From contig JAULBX010026607.1 in assembly GCA_032358255.1 (NCBI GenBank), positions 124,001-188,000 of the forward strand: a stretch of 64,000 nt of DNA, read 5' to 3'. This document shows positions 23,253-37,696 of this stretch, piece by piece. Below the pieces are notes generated by a model. The model saw nothing but the letters and a program-made list of their open reading frames with translations. It did no database searches and had not been told where the DNA came from. The translations under genes were made by a program, and so were the position numbers. Position 1 is the stretch's first letter. Every line of letters begins with the position of its first letter. The stretch comes from Heterotrichella gracilis. Taxonomy: Eukaryota > Sar > Xanthophyceae > Tribonematales > Xanthonemataceae.

Positions 23253-26045
23253 TCACGCCAGCTCCTCCGACCGCTTGGCTGCCGCTGCGACCGCAGAAAT
23301 GAACGCCCCCCTCACTCCAGCCTTCTCCAACTCCATGAGGCCAGCAATGGTGGTGCCCGCGGGGGAGGTCACCCGGTCCTTCAGGCCAGCAGGGTGGATG
23401 GACATCTCCTGGACCTGGTGGGAAAAGGATGCGGTGAGGGCTAAGACTGACAGCAAGGGAGTAGCAGCACAGGTTGCATCATGCTGAGGTAGTGCCAGGT
23501 GTGCAGGTATGGTGTGCTATGGCAGACAAAAATGTACTTCTCGCGTCACCAACGTGCATGCGGCGTCTCTGACGCAGCGCATGAGCAACCCTTGATCAAA
23601 CCCTGCCCCACTGTGCCCATTAACTCCTGCTATGCATACTACCCCGGCAACCACATGCCCCACCGCTGTTGGCTTGTACAAATCATTAACACATGGTTCA
23701 GGGGCTAAAAAACCCATTGATCCATATATATTTTGAACCCTACCATGCGTGCCGATCCTGCCACCGTCTGCGCTGCCAGCGCCAGCGCCGTCTCCCGGGG
23801 CAGGCCCGCCGCCACTCCACCATCAGCCAGCGCCTCAATCATGAGGAACACGTAGGCGGGGCCACTGCCGCTCAGCCCCGTCACCGCATCCATCATGCGC
23901 TCCTCCACAGACATGGCAATGCCTGGGGGGATGGGGAAATTGGGCTTACGAGGCAGTCCTTGTGATGTTCACGCGAGCCTTTTGTCTGGTAACATGCTAC
24001 ATGTGGCTTAGGTATTTTGCTGCAGTGTTTGAAGATGGGTGTGGAACGCTAGGCTCCCTTGCTACAGTGGCGGATATATGCTGCTGCACTGTCTAAAGAT
24101 GGGTGTGAAGGCGCTGGGTGACCTGGCATTTCCAATTCAATGCCAGTACTGCCTAGCCAAAGCCTGGACAATCGTGACTGGAATCGGCACCAGGATCACT
24201 CTCATGTGCCCCACCGCCAGCCCCCAGCAAGGACTAGAAACTTATGTTTTGGTATTACATACGAAATTTCACCCAGTTGGGCAGGTGGTGTGGCACGCTC
24301 ACCTACAGATGACAGCAGCGTGTGCGTGCGCTCCGCATCCTGCGGCGTGGCGTGAGTCCCCAGGCTGTAGGCGGAGGCAGCCATGCCCACCAGGCAAGGG
24401 GTGTTGGGCATGACCCGCACCTGCAGGGGAGGGAGGCCTGTTTGCCACATATCCATATGCGCAGGAATGGGACTGGCGGAGGGGCACAAGGTGAGAGAGA
24501 TGGGGCAATGTCAGAAGAAATCACCTGTCTCACCATCACAATCTTTTGCAATAAAATCAAACGACACTGGCAATGTGTGTATTAGCGTACTGCTGTGCTT
24601 AGCACTCTTAAAGAATTCTGGTGATCAATTCTGGCAACGTGTGGTGTGGCGTGGGTATTGCTGTGCTTCGCACACTCAACATCATGCACTTCTTATATTA
24701 TTATATAAGTTATATATAACATGGGCATGCAACTCGGTATGCGGTCACTAGCTGCACTAAGTTGCATGGCACAAGTTCTTGTGCGCACCACTCGACACCC
24801 CATGGGAAGCTCGCTCTCCAGCCGAGCGATCTTGATGCCTGCTGCAATTGAAACCACTAGGTGGTTATCCATGTACGGGGACAGGCCCTCCAGTATTGAC
24901 CCCATGTATTGGGGCTTCACCCCGAGCACGATGATGTCGGAATTTTGGGCCACATCTTTTGCACCCCCTTCCAGGGCGTCCCCAAAGATGGTCAGACCCA
25001 GTGACGACATGATTTGATGCCTGTCCGCCTGCCCGCTCTGCACGCTTGCACACATCTTGTCTGCTGTGGATACGCCAGCCGAAAGGAAGCCGCGGATAAG
25101 CGCCTCGCCCATCTGCACCAGTATAAACTGCGTTTGCACGCGGGCGCTGCTCGATAAAGGGGCATGGAGGTCCTAGACATGAGCAACACAAGCTTCACTA
25201 CTTTACAGTCACTGTAAACGTTGCACCCTGTCATATTCAGGGTGTGTGCATCGCCAATACCCTAGCAAACCCTTGCTGCCTACCTGCCCTGCCCCGATGA
25301 ACCCTATCCGATCCGGCAGCGCCTGTGGTGCACAGGAGGTGCTGGCCTCGTCTGAATCGCCGTCCGCCACCACAGCCTGCAAAGGGGTACAGGGTGAGGG
25401 TCCCAGGGCGCAGGTTAGCAACTAGGACCAGGCAAGGTTCAGCATGCGGACCAAAGGTCCAGTGCTGGGTATAGGTACAGGCATGTAGTGAGCAGTGCTC
25501 TGCAGTACTGTGGGTGGTGTCCGATACAGTGACGTTGGGCACACCTGAGAGGCAAACCCTCGTGTAGGGCTGTGCACCCGCTCGCCACAGGTGTGAATGC
25601 CTGCACAACACCGTAAGATGGGGGTGATTTTGGGCGAAAGGCAGGTAGAACACCGGATATACCATTTCCTAGTATTATGTCAGCAGGCGTTGTGCACAAA
25701 GGATACAAGTACCAGAGTCAGACGGAGGGCCAGCACACACACAGGTTGAGTCACGGCATGGTCACACCGTGACGGTAGTTAGCTGGGGCACTCGCAGCAG
25801 TCTAGCTCACATTAAACCGCAGCTTTTAACAAGTCCTACTAAGTTGCTGCCACAAGGCCTCGATAGCAAGTGGGTTTTGGCGCTATCCCCATCGATATGC
25901 CCACTGGCGTATATGCATGCCATACCTGCGCGGCTGGTGGAGCAGCTGCTCGCCAGTACAGGTGCGTGGCTATATATTGCACATGGCTCTTGAATGGATG
26001 CACTTGAAGCCCCTGCCGGGAGCCTGGACAGTGCTGGCCGAGCAT
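23253..26045 (-). CDS. Pyrroline-5-carboxylate reductase
   Basis: Catalyses the last step of proline synthesis, NAD(P)H-dependent reduction of pyrroline-5-carboxylate. Exons on the minus strand: 26045-25926, 25376-25284, 25112-24789, 24420-24303, 23922-23744, 23414-23253 (331 aa). The Rossmann motif [16 protein letters not shown] spans the second intron; [32 protein letters not shown] and the signature [20 protein letters not shown] follow in order. All introns from exon 2 onward are fixed by the conserved protein. Exon 1 (40 aa) is the best in-phase choice with a strong GTATGG donor and an ATG, but a different 5' exon is possible because there is no homology there. The N-terminal extension before the Rossmann fold is about 60 residues and could be a targeting sequence. 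Confidence 0.93.
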
Positions 26046-26525
26046 GACGCAAGATATTGCCTAGGCCCCGCATGTCGTCCTGATGGGTGTCGTCTGCACT
26101 TGTGGGCGACAATATCAGATACTGTTGTGACTGCGCTTTGCAAAGAGTGCGTCTTCACAAAGATTACTCTTCACGCGATAGCCATCAAAGCTTGAACGTT
26201 TACAATAAACACACTTTTGCCGAGAATTATCTTATAAGGTTTGGCGGCCTAGTGGCCTACGGGGAGGGAATGCACTCCCCTTGCAGTGAACCCTAGTAGG
26301 GTCTTTGTCAACACAATTCATCTTCAAAAGCTCTGATCAGCATAAGCAACTGATAAAATCTCATGCTGCTGGTTTGCTGTATGGAGTGATATGAATGCTG
26401 TTCCAACACGCCCCCTCCCCCCCCTCGTCCCACATGGCCAGGGACCACTCATGCCACACCCCAGCAGCTATCAGGCTCCCCGTCCTTGCACCCAGCTGCG
26501 CACGGAGCCATCGCCCACAAACCAT
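26046..26525. other. Intergenic region between pyrroline-5-carboxylate reductase and the NELF-A-like gene
   Basis: Promoter region of the reductase and 3' flank of the NELF-A-like gene, both on the minus strand. Nothing else was recognised. Confidence 0.35.
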
Positions 26526-28728
26526 CTATCCCATCCTGTATCGCTTTTCATCATGCCCGTCATGGTCCATGGCCACCTCCCCAGGCTCGCCAATCTCCCC
26601 CGCCTCCAACTCCCCCTCCTCATAGTCAGAAGCCGCCTCCCCCTCCTCCCTGAACACAGTGCCACATACCTTGCACACAATACCACACCCTACAGTGAAG
26701 CCTGTGCTTTGACCAACGGAGTGATCGTGTTGCAACCTCACTTGTTTGACATAAGCCACATGGTGGCAACCAGTTGGTGTTAACACATGGCAGCAAAAGC
26801 CAGGGTTGTCATGACTTACCAACCTATTCATTGTCGGGGTGCGATGGAATGTAGGATGTGATAAAACAGGCGCCACTCGAACATACCTATCGACCTGAGG
26901 AGGGGTAACAGCCTCTTCCTGATGCTGCCGCTGCTGCGGTTGAGGCGGTGGTAGTTGCGGCGCCGGCTGTATTTGTGGGAATGGTCTTGCCTGTGGCGGA
27001 TGCGCATCTGTTTGCTTTCCCTTTGTTGCTGCCCCCTTGTGCAGCTGCCTTGCCTCGTTGAAGTCAAGCAGCAGGGGCTTGCTGGACTTTGCAGCTGCCC
27101 GAGACCCAGCGTTGCCTGCCGCTAAGCCCTGCATGAGGCATGTGCCACTTCCGTCATGAGCAGTCTGGACATGCAAGTGCATGCAGCACAGGGATGATGT
27201 CTACGTCACAGCATGCAAATGGTGTTGTGGGCGACATGGCGGTACCCTGTCATCAAGTGCAACACCGTGATGATGAAGAGAGTAAAAATACCCCGTCCCC
27301 ATAAAATTACGCCAGCAGCCCAGCAAGGATCAAGTAGTGCAATGTTCACGCATGCAATGTGCACCGTGTATGAGTGCCCTACCGCAATTGGCCTGCTGAC
27401 AGGCTTGCTTGATCGGAACATGTCCACATCCCCCACACGGCTGCGCATGCCTTGGGACCCCCCTGCAGCATGCCCGCATGCTGTGTCATCACATGCACAC
27501 TGCACATGTGGCTGTGGCATCCATTGGGGTACACATGTGTAGCATGCGCTGCGGCGATGCGAGCCCAGAATGGATCCACAAAGAGATCGCCATTGGCACG
27601 AGATGTGATCCTTCCACAGATACAATTCCAACACACCCTGAACAAGCTCAGAGAGCAATCGCCAGGTACCAGTGGTCGCGAGTGAGCATGCAGAGGGGTG
27701 CATGTGGTGAGGATAGCAAATGCGTGCAGACCTGGTGCGGGACGGCCACTGAACCCCGCTCCAGTGGTTTGCCGGTCCGGAACCACGGAGGGCGGCGCGG
27801 TGGCGCGGTGCGCTATAAGCGCCTGCGCCACAGCTGCTGGGTTGCTGACGTGGAAGTGCTGCTGGGGTTGGGCAGCCTGGGGCACCTGCTGGTGCTGCAA
27901 CACCCTAGGGTTGAGGTACATCTCCTGCAGGTGCAACACGGCCTGCTCAGCTGTCTAGACCTGGTGCATGTCAATTGTATCCACCACTCCCTGCTCTTGC
28001 TGAACTACATGCTTACTTATTTCGAAATGCAAGGTCACATGGGGATTGCGCTTGCTGGGATGCTAGTGGCTTACCTCCAGTGGCCTGAACCCCGCTGTGT
28101 TGGCCGATGGCAACTGCTCCCATATGGTTTTCAAGGTGCTCCTCACCTGTAAGGAAAGAGTGGTTGTTGCTCACTACAACTGCGACATACAGACAAGCGT
28201 GACAACGAACAGCAACAACTCTACATAAAGCATGTCAGACAATGTTGGTATATTCAAGGTGCAGTTGTAGAGGGTTTAAAGCGCACTCGAGGAATGCAAC
28301 ACCGTACCAAGACTGGTTATGGGAAATGGTCAACTGTATGACACCAACACAGGTGCTGCGGTGGCACTCTTGTGCACTTGACGCTACATGCATGCATATG
28401 GTTGTCCACCCACCACAGAAGACTCTGCAAGAACGTTGTCGAGGTCCAAGAACCCGTCATAATTTTCCACAGCGTACGCTATGACTCTGACCCACTCGTC
28501 ATCGGCAGCTCGTGCAGCATCTGCAAGCTGACGCAGCGCAGGGCGCAGCTCTTCCACAGCATGCGGTTTCAAAAACAGCGGGGCAAGCAGCAATCGGACC
28601 CGCACTAGCGGGTCAAGCTTATCAAACCTCGCAATGAGCTGCTCTAACGTGTCTTGGTTGAGTTGCGCGGCGAAGTTGGCTGCACTCCACTCCCCAGCAA
28701 GGCGAGCTTCGGCCTGGTAATGTGCCAT
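26526..28728 (-). CDS. NELF-A-like protein (negative elongation factor A homologue)
   Basis: In animals NELF-A binds RNA polymerase II within the NELF complex and helps hold it in promoter-proximal pause. Firm exons on the minus strand: 28728-28414, 28146-28075, 27942-about 27732, 27128-26887, 26649-26526; at least one further exon probably lies near 27630-27540 and its borders are unresolved. Residues 1-105 form a helical domain (LVRVRLLLAPLFLKPHAVEE, then a D-E-W-V-R-V-I-A-Y segment) that lines up with the human NELF-A N-terminus (VKLKLLLGTLHLPRRTVDE, then D-P-W-V-L-M-V-A-D). The next two exons give FRPLE and EMYLNPRVL, matching LPLECQYLNKNAL. A later LLLDFNEARQLHKG segment recalls LLDISELDMVGAG. 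The remainder is Gln/Pro-rich, and the C-terminus is acidic (DYEEGELEAGEIGEPGE). Family assignment rests on remembered human sequence, not a search. ATG 28728 is the first ATG in frame. Confidence 0.55.
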
Positions 28729-29030
28729 GTCCGCAAGCTTCGCGATCGTTGACAATAATGACGGTGCACTCAGAGGAGGAATAGGTAGTCAACATCCGTC
28801 GCTCGTTCTTTAGGTCTGTTGTATGCGTGGTTCCGTTATCACTGATTGGGCACTGTTTCGGGCTCACTCCGCGTCCTGCAGCGGCCTCTTACTGGCACCA
28901 CTATGTATTCGATAGGTAACACTTGTGGCTGCCTTAAGTAGTAGGTGTTTGAAAGAATACTGTTCTTTCCGCTGGGGTTGTGACATGGCGACGGGTTGAA
29001 AAGTGTTTTTCTGCCGCACTGTTGAACAGC
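28729..29030. promoter_or_regulatory. Short divergent promoter region (302 bp)
   Basis: Separates the start codons of the NELF-A-like gene (-) and the YqaJ-like nuclease gene (+), so both promoters must lie here or in the first exons. It contains an ATTGG (inverted CCAAT) near 28843. A four-codon upstream frame (ATG at 28985, then stop) precedes the nuclease start. Confidence 0.5.
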
Positions 29031-31549
29031 ATGGATATGGCTTCAGGCAACTTGCCGAACCTGTACTGGCGGGCACTGGGTGTGGAGGACATACGCCGAC
29101 ACCCGGACTATGTGGCTCTCCCGCCAGTGGAGGAGACTGCAATTGGGGATGCCTGGTCGTTCAGGTGTGTGTGGCGGGTGCATCATGCTGCAGTACTGGT
29201 GTGCATGCATAAGCGCATGCATGCATAAAGAGACCGCACCAGCTGCCTTGCCATGCTCCAGCTGGCTCCTGTATTTCCACTAGCATGGGTGTTAATCCTG
29301 CTTTGAAGGGTCGACAGGCCTGCTATTCACTTCATCTAAGCACATGTTTCCAGGTGGATACCTAATGCATCCATAGGCGTGCACAGTGCACACTCTTTGT
29401 GGACAGTGCACAATCTTTGTGGAGCACCTCCCACTCTGCTTTCCATTACCAACAATTTAAGTGCCTGAAATCCCCCTCCCGCTTCAGATTTGTCCGCCAG
29501 GACAGCGAGCTTTGGAGCGTGCTGCACCAGGGGCGCCTCACCACCGGCAAGCTCAACGCCGCACTGGGGTTCTTCGAGCCAAAGGCAGCCAAGCGCCTGG
29601 GCATGGCATCAGAGTTCGTCAACCACGGCGCGTTGATGAACGCATACCAGCACCTGCAGGACGCGCCCTATGTCCCCGACGATGTTGTGCCAGCGGGTCA
29701 GGCAGCGGAGCACAACCTCCAGCTGCTCAAGGCATACAACGACAAGCACAGGGCAGAATCTGACAAGGCTGCACCTGCCGCAAGCGTTCCAGCGCCTCCG
29801 GCAAGCAGCGCCGTGGCTGCTGGACCAACTCCTAGCGCGCCTCCCAGCAAGCCACCGAGTGGGCCCGCACTCACCTGGCAGCAGTTGGAGGTGCTTGGCG
29901 GTGGCAGCAGCACGGGGAAGAAACCCAAGCCAAGGCGGCCCAATGCAGCACCTGGCCCTGCACCCATCACAGGGGGTTGGCGGCCAAAGCACGGCACGGC
30001 AGAGGACCAGAAACGGCGCCACGCGGCCACGTGTCGCACCCGCGGCATGGACCACGTGCGCTGCAGCTGGGGGTCCATACAGGAGCCAGGCACCATGTAC
30101 AGCCTGCTGAAAGAGTACCCGCAGTCCAGTCTGCAGGAGGTGGGGCTGTGCATGGTGGATGTGGGGTACCTGAAGCAGGCGTTTGGGATCGATCCGACCA
30201 CGCTGCCGCCCCTGGGGGCGTCGCCAGATGGGTTCCTGAGCCATGCAAGGGGTGCCGTGGGGGCTGGGGAGGGCCCCGCACATGTGCCTGTGTGGCGACG
30301 GCCGAAGGCTCAGCAAGATGGCGATGCCGCAGCAGCAGGTGGAGATGGGTCGGATGACATGGATGTGCTCCTGCGCCAGCTTGAATTCTCGAGCATCAAT
30401 AGCAGCGCCCACACTGGTGCCGCTGGCTTGTCAGCATCGCCTGCATCACCCCCTATGGCTCCACCAGCAGCACCGGCCACCCCGCCGCCTATCGCAGCCC
30501 ATGCAGTGCTGTCCACCCTGCATGAGGCGCTGCAGGGGCTCTCACCGGTAGCAGCTGCCAGCAGCCAGGACCAAAGCGGCGGGGATGATGCAGCGGGAAA
30601 GGGGTCCCGGGAAGACATCTTTGTGGATGAGGTCGTGGAGATCAAGAACACATGCCCATTCGGCCATCTGGCACCTGCGCCTGGCAAGAAGCTGCGCTGC
30701 CATTTCTGTGTATCAGACCGGGGCCCCCGGCAGCAGGTGGGATCATGAGGCATGGCGGGGTGCTTTTTGCCACATGGACATCAAACCTGATCAAGTAGCA
30801 ATGCTGGTAGCTGACTGAACATGAACGGGACATGGCATCTGGCTTTGCATGAATGCTCAGGTGTTCAGTGAATGCATGAGAAAGTGCAGAACGCCAGGCT
30901 GCCGCATAAGACTCAACGCCACCAGCATGGCATGCACGGTAGCGCTGCTTCAACCACCACCACCCTCCCGTTTCCATTGCAGGTTCCTCCCTACTGGGTC
31001 CCTCAGCTGCAGATGGAGATGCTGGCCACAGGCGCACAGTCGGTGCTGCTCATCAGCCGGTCAGCAACCAAGGTGGGCAGGTCATGTCACATACCGCAGT
31101 TAACACTTCTCATGACATGTGTGCCCCGTTCGTGCTGTGCATCATGTGCCTTCACATGGCCCTTGGCAGGTCTAACTAGGTATAGCCCCTTGGATAGCCG
31201 CATGACTTTATGTCCCCGTCTAATGCCAACTTGCCCAATCCCTCTCCAGCCTCACCGGCACTTAAGCCCCTCACCTCTGTGCACCCCATCCCACCCGCAG
31301 GGCATCACCATCTACCGCATGCGCCGCGACCACCAGTACCTGCGCACCATGCTGGCCGTAATCGCCCGTTTCTACACCGTGCATGTGCTCCCGCGCCGCC
31401 CGCCGCCCCATGACATGTTCTCCGACTGGCACGAGTACCACCGCCTGCTGGCCCTCACTTGCAGCCTGGCGCGGCAGGCGGAGGTGGTGCGCCAGGTGGC
31501 GCAGCCACATCATGCGCCGGGGAGTGACAACCGCCTGTTCCTGGACTAG
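29031..31549 (+). CDS. YqaJ/lambda-exonuclease-like PD-(D/E)XK nuclease
   Basis: Predicted DNA exonuclease or recombination nuclease. Exons: 29031-29164, 29488-30736, 30983-31072, 31301-31549 (573 aa). The N-terminus carries SELWSVLHQGRLTTGKLNA, like the start of YqaJ domains. The core motifs occur in order: an acidic helix (SWGSIQEPGTMYSLL), LGASPDGFL (catalytic Asp), VDEVVEIKNTCPF (E-x-K), and PPYWVPQLQMEMLATG (the conserved Gln helix). Two Ala/Pro-rich insertions break the domain: about residues 130-200 before the acidic helix and about 300-405 between the Asp and ExK motifs. The large second exon (1249 bp) contains nearly the whole core. A C-terminal helical tail follows. No organelle signal is obvious; location unknown. 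TGTAA is at 31736. Assignment to the fold is good; the biological role is not known. Confidence 0.8.
29383..29422 (+). repeat. 20-bp tandem duplication in intron 1 of the nuclease gene
   Basis: Two adjacent 20-bp units (29383-29402 and 29403-29422) beginning ACAGTGCACA and ending CTTTGTGG differ at one base. They sit about 65 bp before the exon 2 acceptor. Confidence 0.85.
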
Positions 31550-32242
31550 CAAACTGATGCCAAATGGCGGTTGCTGAGTTTAGTAAGCCGCCAGTGACCC
31601 AAAATCAATTGTTTTGTCTTTCCACTCCAGCAAACCAATGGTATCACTTGTTGTTTTGATGCACACTGTCGACTCACTGCTGCTTTTCATGTTGTCCCAC
31701 TGGTCTTGCCAGCATGGCTGTATGGACACAGGGGTTGTAACAAAGAAAGAAGAACTGTGACAAAACGCCCCCACACACAGCGGCGCACCAGTACAGGTTG
31801 TGGGCACTGCCTACCCTACCTGTTTAGCAGGTACTTGGCAAATTGAATGCTTCATCACCCGCTGGGAATGGTAGAGGTGCCAGGGGGTTCCCTTGCCCCC
31901 TCAAGGAGCATTGCTGGGGACACCGTCGCAAAAACGTAAACGCTGTAGATTGCGACCCAATCCCGGCGGAGGAAGGAGGTGATTACTTCTGATCCAAGTT
32001 CCATCTACTCTAATCGAAAGCTTATCGTTATCCTGGCCGGTGCGCTTTATCTGCCAGCAGGACTTGGCGGCAGAAACGAAACTTACGCAGGGCAATTGCA
32101 ATGTACGTATAGCATTACAGTGGCAAAGCTTGTCAAAGATTAAGAGGCTTAACGTTGCAAGTCGTTGACACCGCGGAACCCACTGCTTGCTTCCCATTCT
32201 GCCGGCCTGGCAGCACCCACCAAGATGCAAACTACACTGAAC
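31550..32242. other. Intergenic region between nuclease and porphobilinogen deaminase genes
   Basis: Contains the nuclease 3' untranslated region (TGTAA at 31736) and the promoter of the deaminase gene. No other gene or repeat recognised. Confidence 0.4.
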
Positions 32243-34626
<2,384 letters not shown>

Positions 34627-35675
34627 ACTGGTAGCAGATCAGCTGTGGGCCATGCGGCAAATGCGTTGCCACATTGGTGGTGCTGAGCAAGCTGCAGCGC
34701 TTGTTGACGGGATGGAGCGCTACAATGCGCAAATGGATGGGGATAGGGATGGGGGGAAGTATCCACAAAGCTGAGGCCATGCCTCGATAAACGGCGCCAG
34801 CGGATGCCTTAAATGCACTCACTATTTGAGGTTGGTCAAGGCACAGGTGGTGGGTTCAGTAGCTCTAGCACCACGTGCGTGTCCGATGCGACCAGGCAGT
34901 GGTGCAATGCAGGCCATTGGCAGCAAATGCGCTTCGTTGGGCATGTTCAGCCCTGATGATGTTAGCTTGCGTTACAAAAACGTTGTTTTTCGTATTTACC
35001 TGCTTTCGGAAGTGCCCTTTGCAGTCTTAGGTTGCAATCATCCGCAACCACAGCAGCTCTTGACAGTGGCGGGGTGCAGATACACCAGCATGTATTGCAT
35101 CCTGAACGTGCCTCATTATTTCATGATACCCGTTGCAGTTTTTTCACTCGTGGAGTACACAGCACAAGATGCTGCTTGCAAGTGTGTGCTTCACACTTTT
35201 AAGCCGTCTGCACACACAACGCCGGGGACTGGGGGGTGTGGCTGGTTGTTGAAAAAATATTCTTTTCTCTTCAGTGAAGAAAACTCGCAACGCAAACCAT
35301 CAACAGGGTCATCTTTCTTCAACAAAATGTGTCATCCACTACCAGCGCCGCATTGTCAAGCGTATGCAGTCAACACAACCCCCTCCCACGACAAGGCTGA
35401 AACACGGTTATCATGCTGACTAGCATGTTGAAGGCGCCTCGGTTCACCTGTCAAGACGTGCCTAGGGGATGGCCAGTGGGTGAGTCAGGCAGCCGAGGCT
35501 GCACTCCCAAGCCTGCCATTCGGCTGCAGAGTCTGCTTTCAAAAGCGAGACGCGCACCTTTATAGACTTCTGGGCAAACAATGCCACGCTACCACAGCTC
35601 TCCTTTTAGTAAAACGACTGGCTAAAGGTTGATTTTCTGCCACTAGCACTGTTACACGCGTGCGCATGCCCTACC
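34627..35675. other. Intergenic region between porphobilinogen deaminase and fibrillin genes
   Basis: About 1 kb. A 197-codon open frame (34826-35419, no ATG at its start) crosses it but has no recognisable composition or motif and is probably chance. The right part should contain the fibrillin promoter. Confidence 0.4.
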
Positions 35676-37696
35676 ATGCAGAGCTGCACCATGCTGGCCC
35701 CTCAGGGCTGCTCACGGCCACACGTCGGTAGCAGGCAGCAGCTGCAGTGCACAAGCATCCAGCACGCAGGTTCAAGGCTCCACAGCAGGAACAGACTCCA
35801 TGCTCGTGGTTGTCAAAGGGTGGTCCGTGGGGCAGCAGCTTTGGAGGCTGGAGCTGCTAGGGGCGATGCACCCAGCACGTCACGCAGTGCAGGTACATTT
35901 TTGTGCCTGACATGTTTGCACCTTCAGTTGATGGGCAAAAACAAGAGCAAAACAACTTATTTTCTTCACCTACGAGCGCATGTTTCAACGTGGAACAACA
36001 GCAGGCATGTGCCGATGGAGTGCATATGCATGCATATGCGCCCTACCCTTCCAAGGCGACCCACCCCTGATCCTGGCACACCTTACAGATCGCGAGGAGA
36101 CGAAGCGAATTTTGCGATTCACCATTGCGGAGACCAAACGGGGAGGTGTGGCCACCAGAGCACAGCGGGGTGCTGTGGAGGAGGTACAGGTAAGGCGCAG
36201 TGCTTCCCAGGCATTCGATTAGGAACTGTGGCAAGGACTTGGAGCTGTGTTGATGGATCGTGCGATGGATTTCATTTGACTTTTTTCTAACACAAACGCG
36301 TCAGGGTGGCACCGCACAAGTATCTGGGGTGGGATGTCGCCTGCTGAGTGCCTGCTTGGGGACCAAGCCAGACGTGCACCTTGCCAGTACTTTACGCCAT
36401 GGCCAGCATTAAAATCTTATCCCCTTGATGCCATTACCCTGCATCCGACTCACGCACCTTGTCTGCACTACCCCAGGTTGCCCTTGAGGGTTTCAGCGGT
36501 GCTGAGCTGGACTACTCGCTGCTGCCTGGACTGTGGAAGCTGCTCTACACCACCGCACCGGACGTGGTAGGGCTCATGCACATACAAGCGCACCCTGGGG
36601 GCCACACACATGGCAGCACTTGCACAGGGGTTTTCTCTGGCATGTCTACTTGTAACGAGAATGGGTCTTATATCTGGTGCCCATGCCCCCCAGGGCAGTG
36701 CTGCTCAGCATGCGTGTTCTCACGTCACAGCTGCTAAATTGGCTTGTGTTGGTACAATATATGTATCTGGCCAGTACATATATTCCAGGCATGTGTTGTG
36801 CCCTGACACCGGTTTGCATGGCGCACTTGCCGCGGAAGGTCCATTGCCATTGTACGCTGATCCCCACATTCCCATTGTTCCAGCAACCGCTTGTGGCAGC
36901 CTCCGCCGACGGCCTGGCCCCCCTGAAAGTTGGCAACATCTACCAGCGGTTTGGCACCGTGGAGGAGGGCACTGTGGAGAACATCATCAAGTTCAGCGTG
37001 CCCTTCCTGCTTGCAGACAGCGAGGGGGCCACCCTGACGGTGAAGGCGGGGTACGAGGTGCGCAGCGCGCGGCGCATCAGGCTTGCCTTCCGGGAGGCGC
37101 AGCTGGGTGGGGTGAGGATCAGCGCGGGGCTGGAGGCGTTGCTGGCACCCGCCATCCTGCCGCGCGGGTGGTGGAACCAGCAGCTGCTGATGGCGCTGCG
37201 GGAGGTACGTAGGTGGCGCACAAATGCATGCCATTGGTCGGAACATATGTGCACGTTGTGGGCTTGACTAGCAGCTGGTGCTGGTACTGGCCATGATGTG
37301 GTCAAACCATACTCTTTGGTGCACAGGGGCAATGTGCAAAACCATTTGCATGAGTATTTGGGGGCTCACTGTTGCTTCAGCAAGGTATCAACCTGCCTTG
37401 ACTTTACATGCCACCACATCTATCCAGCATTGCGCACGCACATTAGCAATTTCATCCAGCAGACACTCCACAGCCATGCACTTCCGCCTTTGCGTTACCA
37501 CACACTAATTCCTATATGCATGCTGCAGCTGGAGCTGCGTGTGCCCCTGGCCACCCCCTCCTCCCTGGCAGCGGCAGGCCAGCAGCGCAGCGGTCAGGGG
37601 GGCGCAGACTACCTGCTGACCTACCTGGACGGGGACACCCTCATAGGGCGGCCACAGGCGTCGGGAGGGACTTTCATCTTCATCAGGGACCAATAG
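35676..37696 (+). CDS. Plastid lipid-associated protein / fibrillin
   Basis: Fibrillins coat plastoglobules or associate with thylakoids and act in plastid lipid and quinone metabolism and stress tolerance. Exons: 35676-35892, 36089-36189, 36477-36566, 36884-37204, 37529-37696 (298 aa). Residues 1-72 are rich in Ser, Arg, Gln and Ala, a transit peptide. The PAP domain follows: an N-terminal helix (RFTIAETKRGGVATRA), the family hallmark LPGLWKLLYTTAPDV, then VGNIYQRFGTVEEGTVENII and a run of beta-strands ending YLLTYLDGDTLIGRPQ and GGTFIFIRD. All intron phases agree. Which fibrillin subfamily it belongs to cannot be told by eye. Confidence 0.92.

Noticed and set aside
27409-28152. 247-codon plus-strand open frame across the NELF-A-like gene
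   Set aside because: Opposite to exons whose minus-strand frame shows conserved blocks and matching splice phases.
34826-35419. 197-codon open frame between porphobilinogen deaminase and fibrillin
   Set aside because: No ATG at its start, no domain or compositional signal, no splice signals that extend it; it reads like intergenic DNA.
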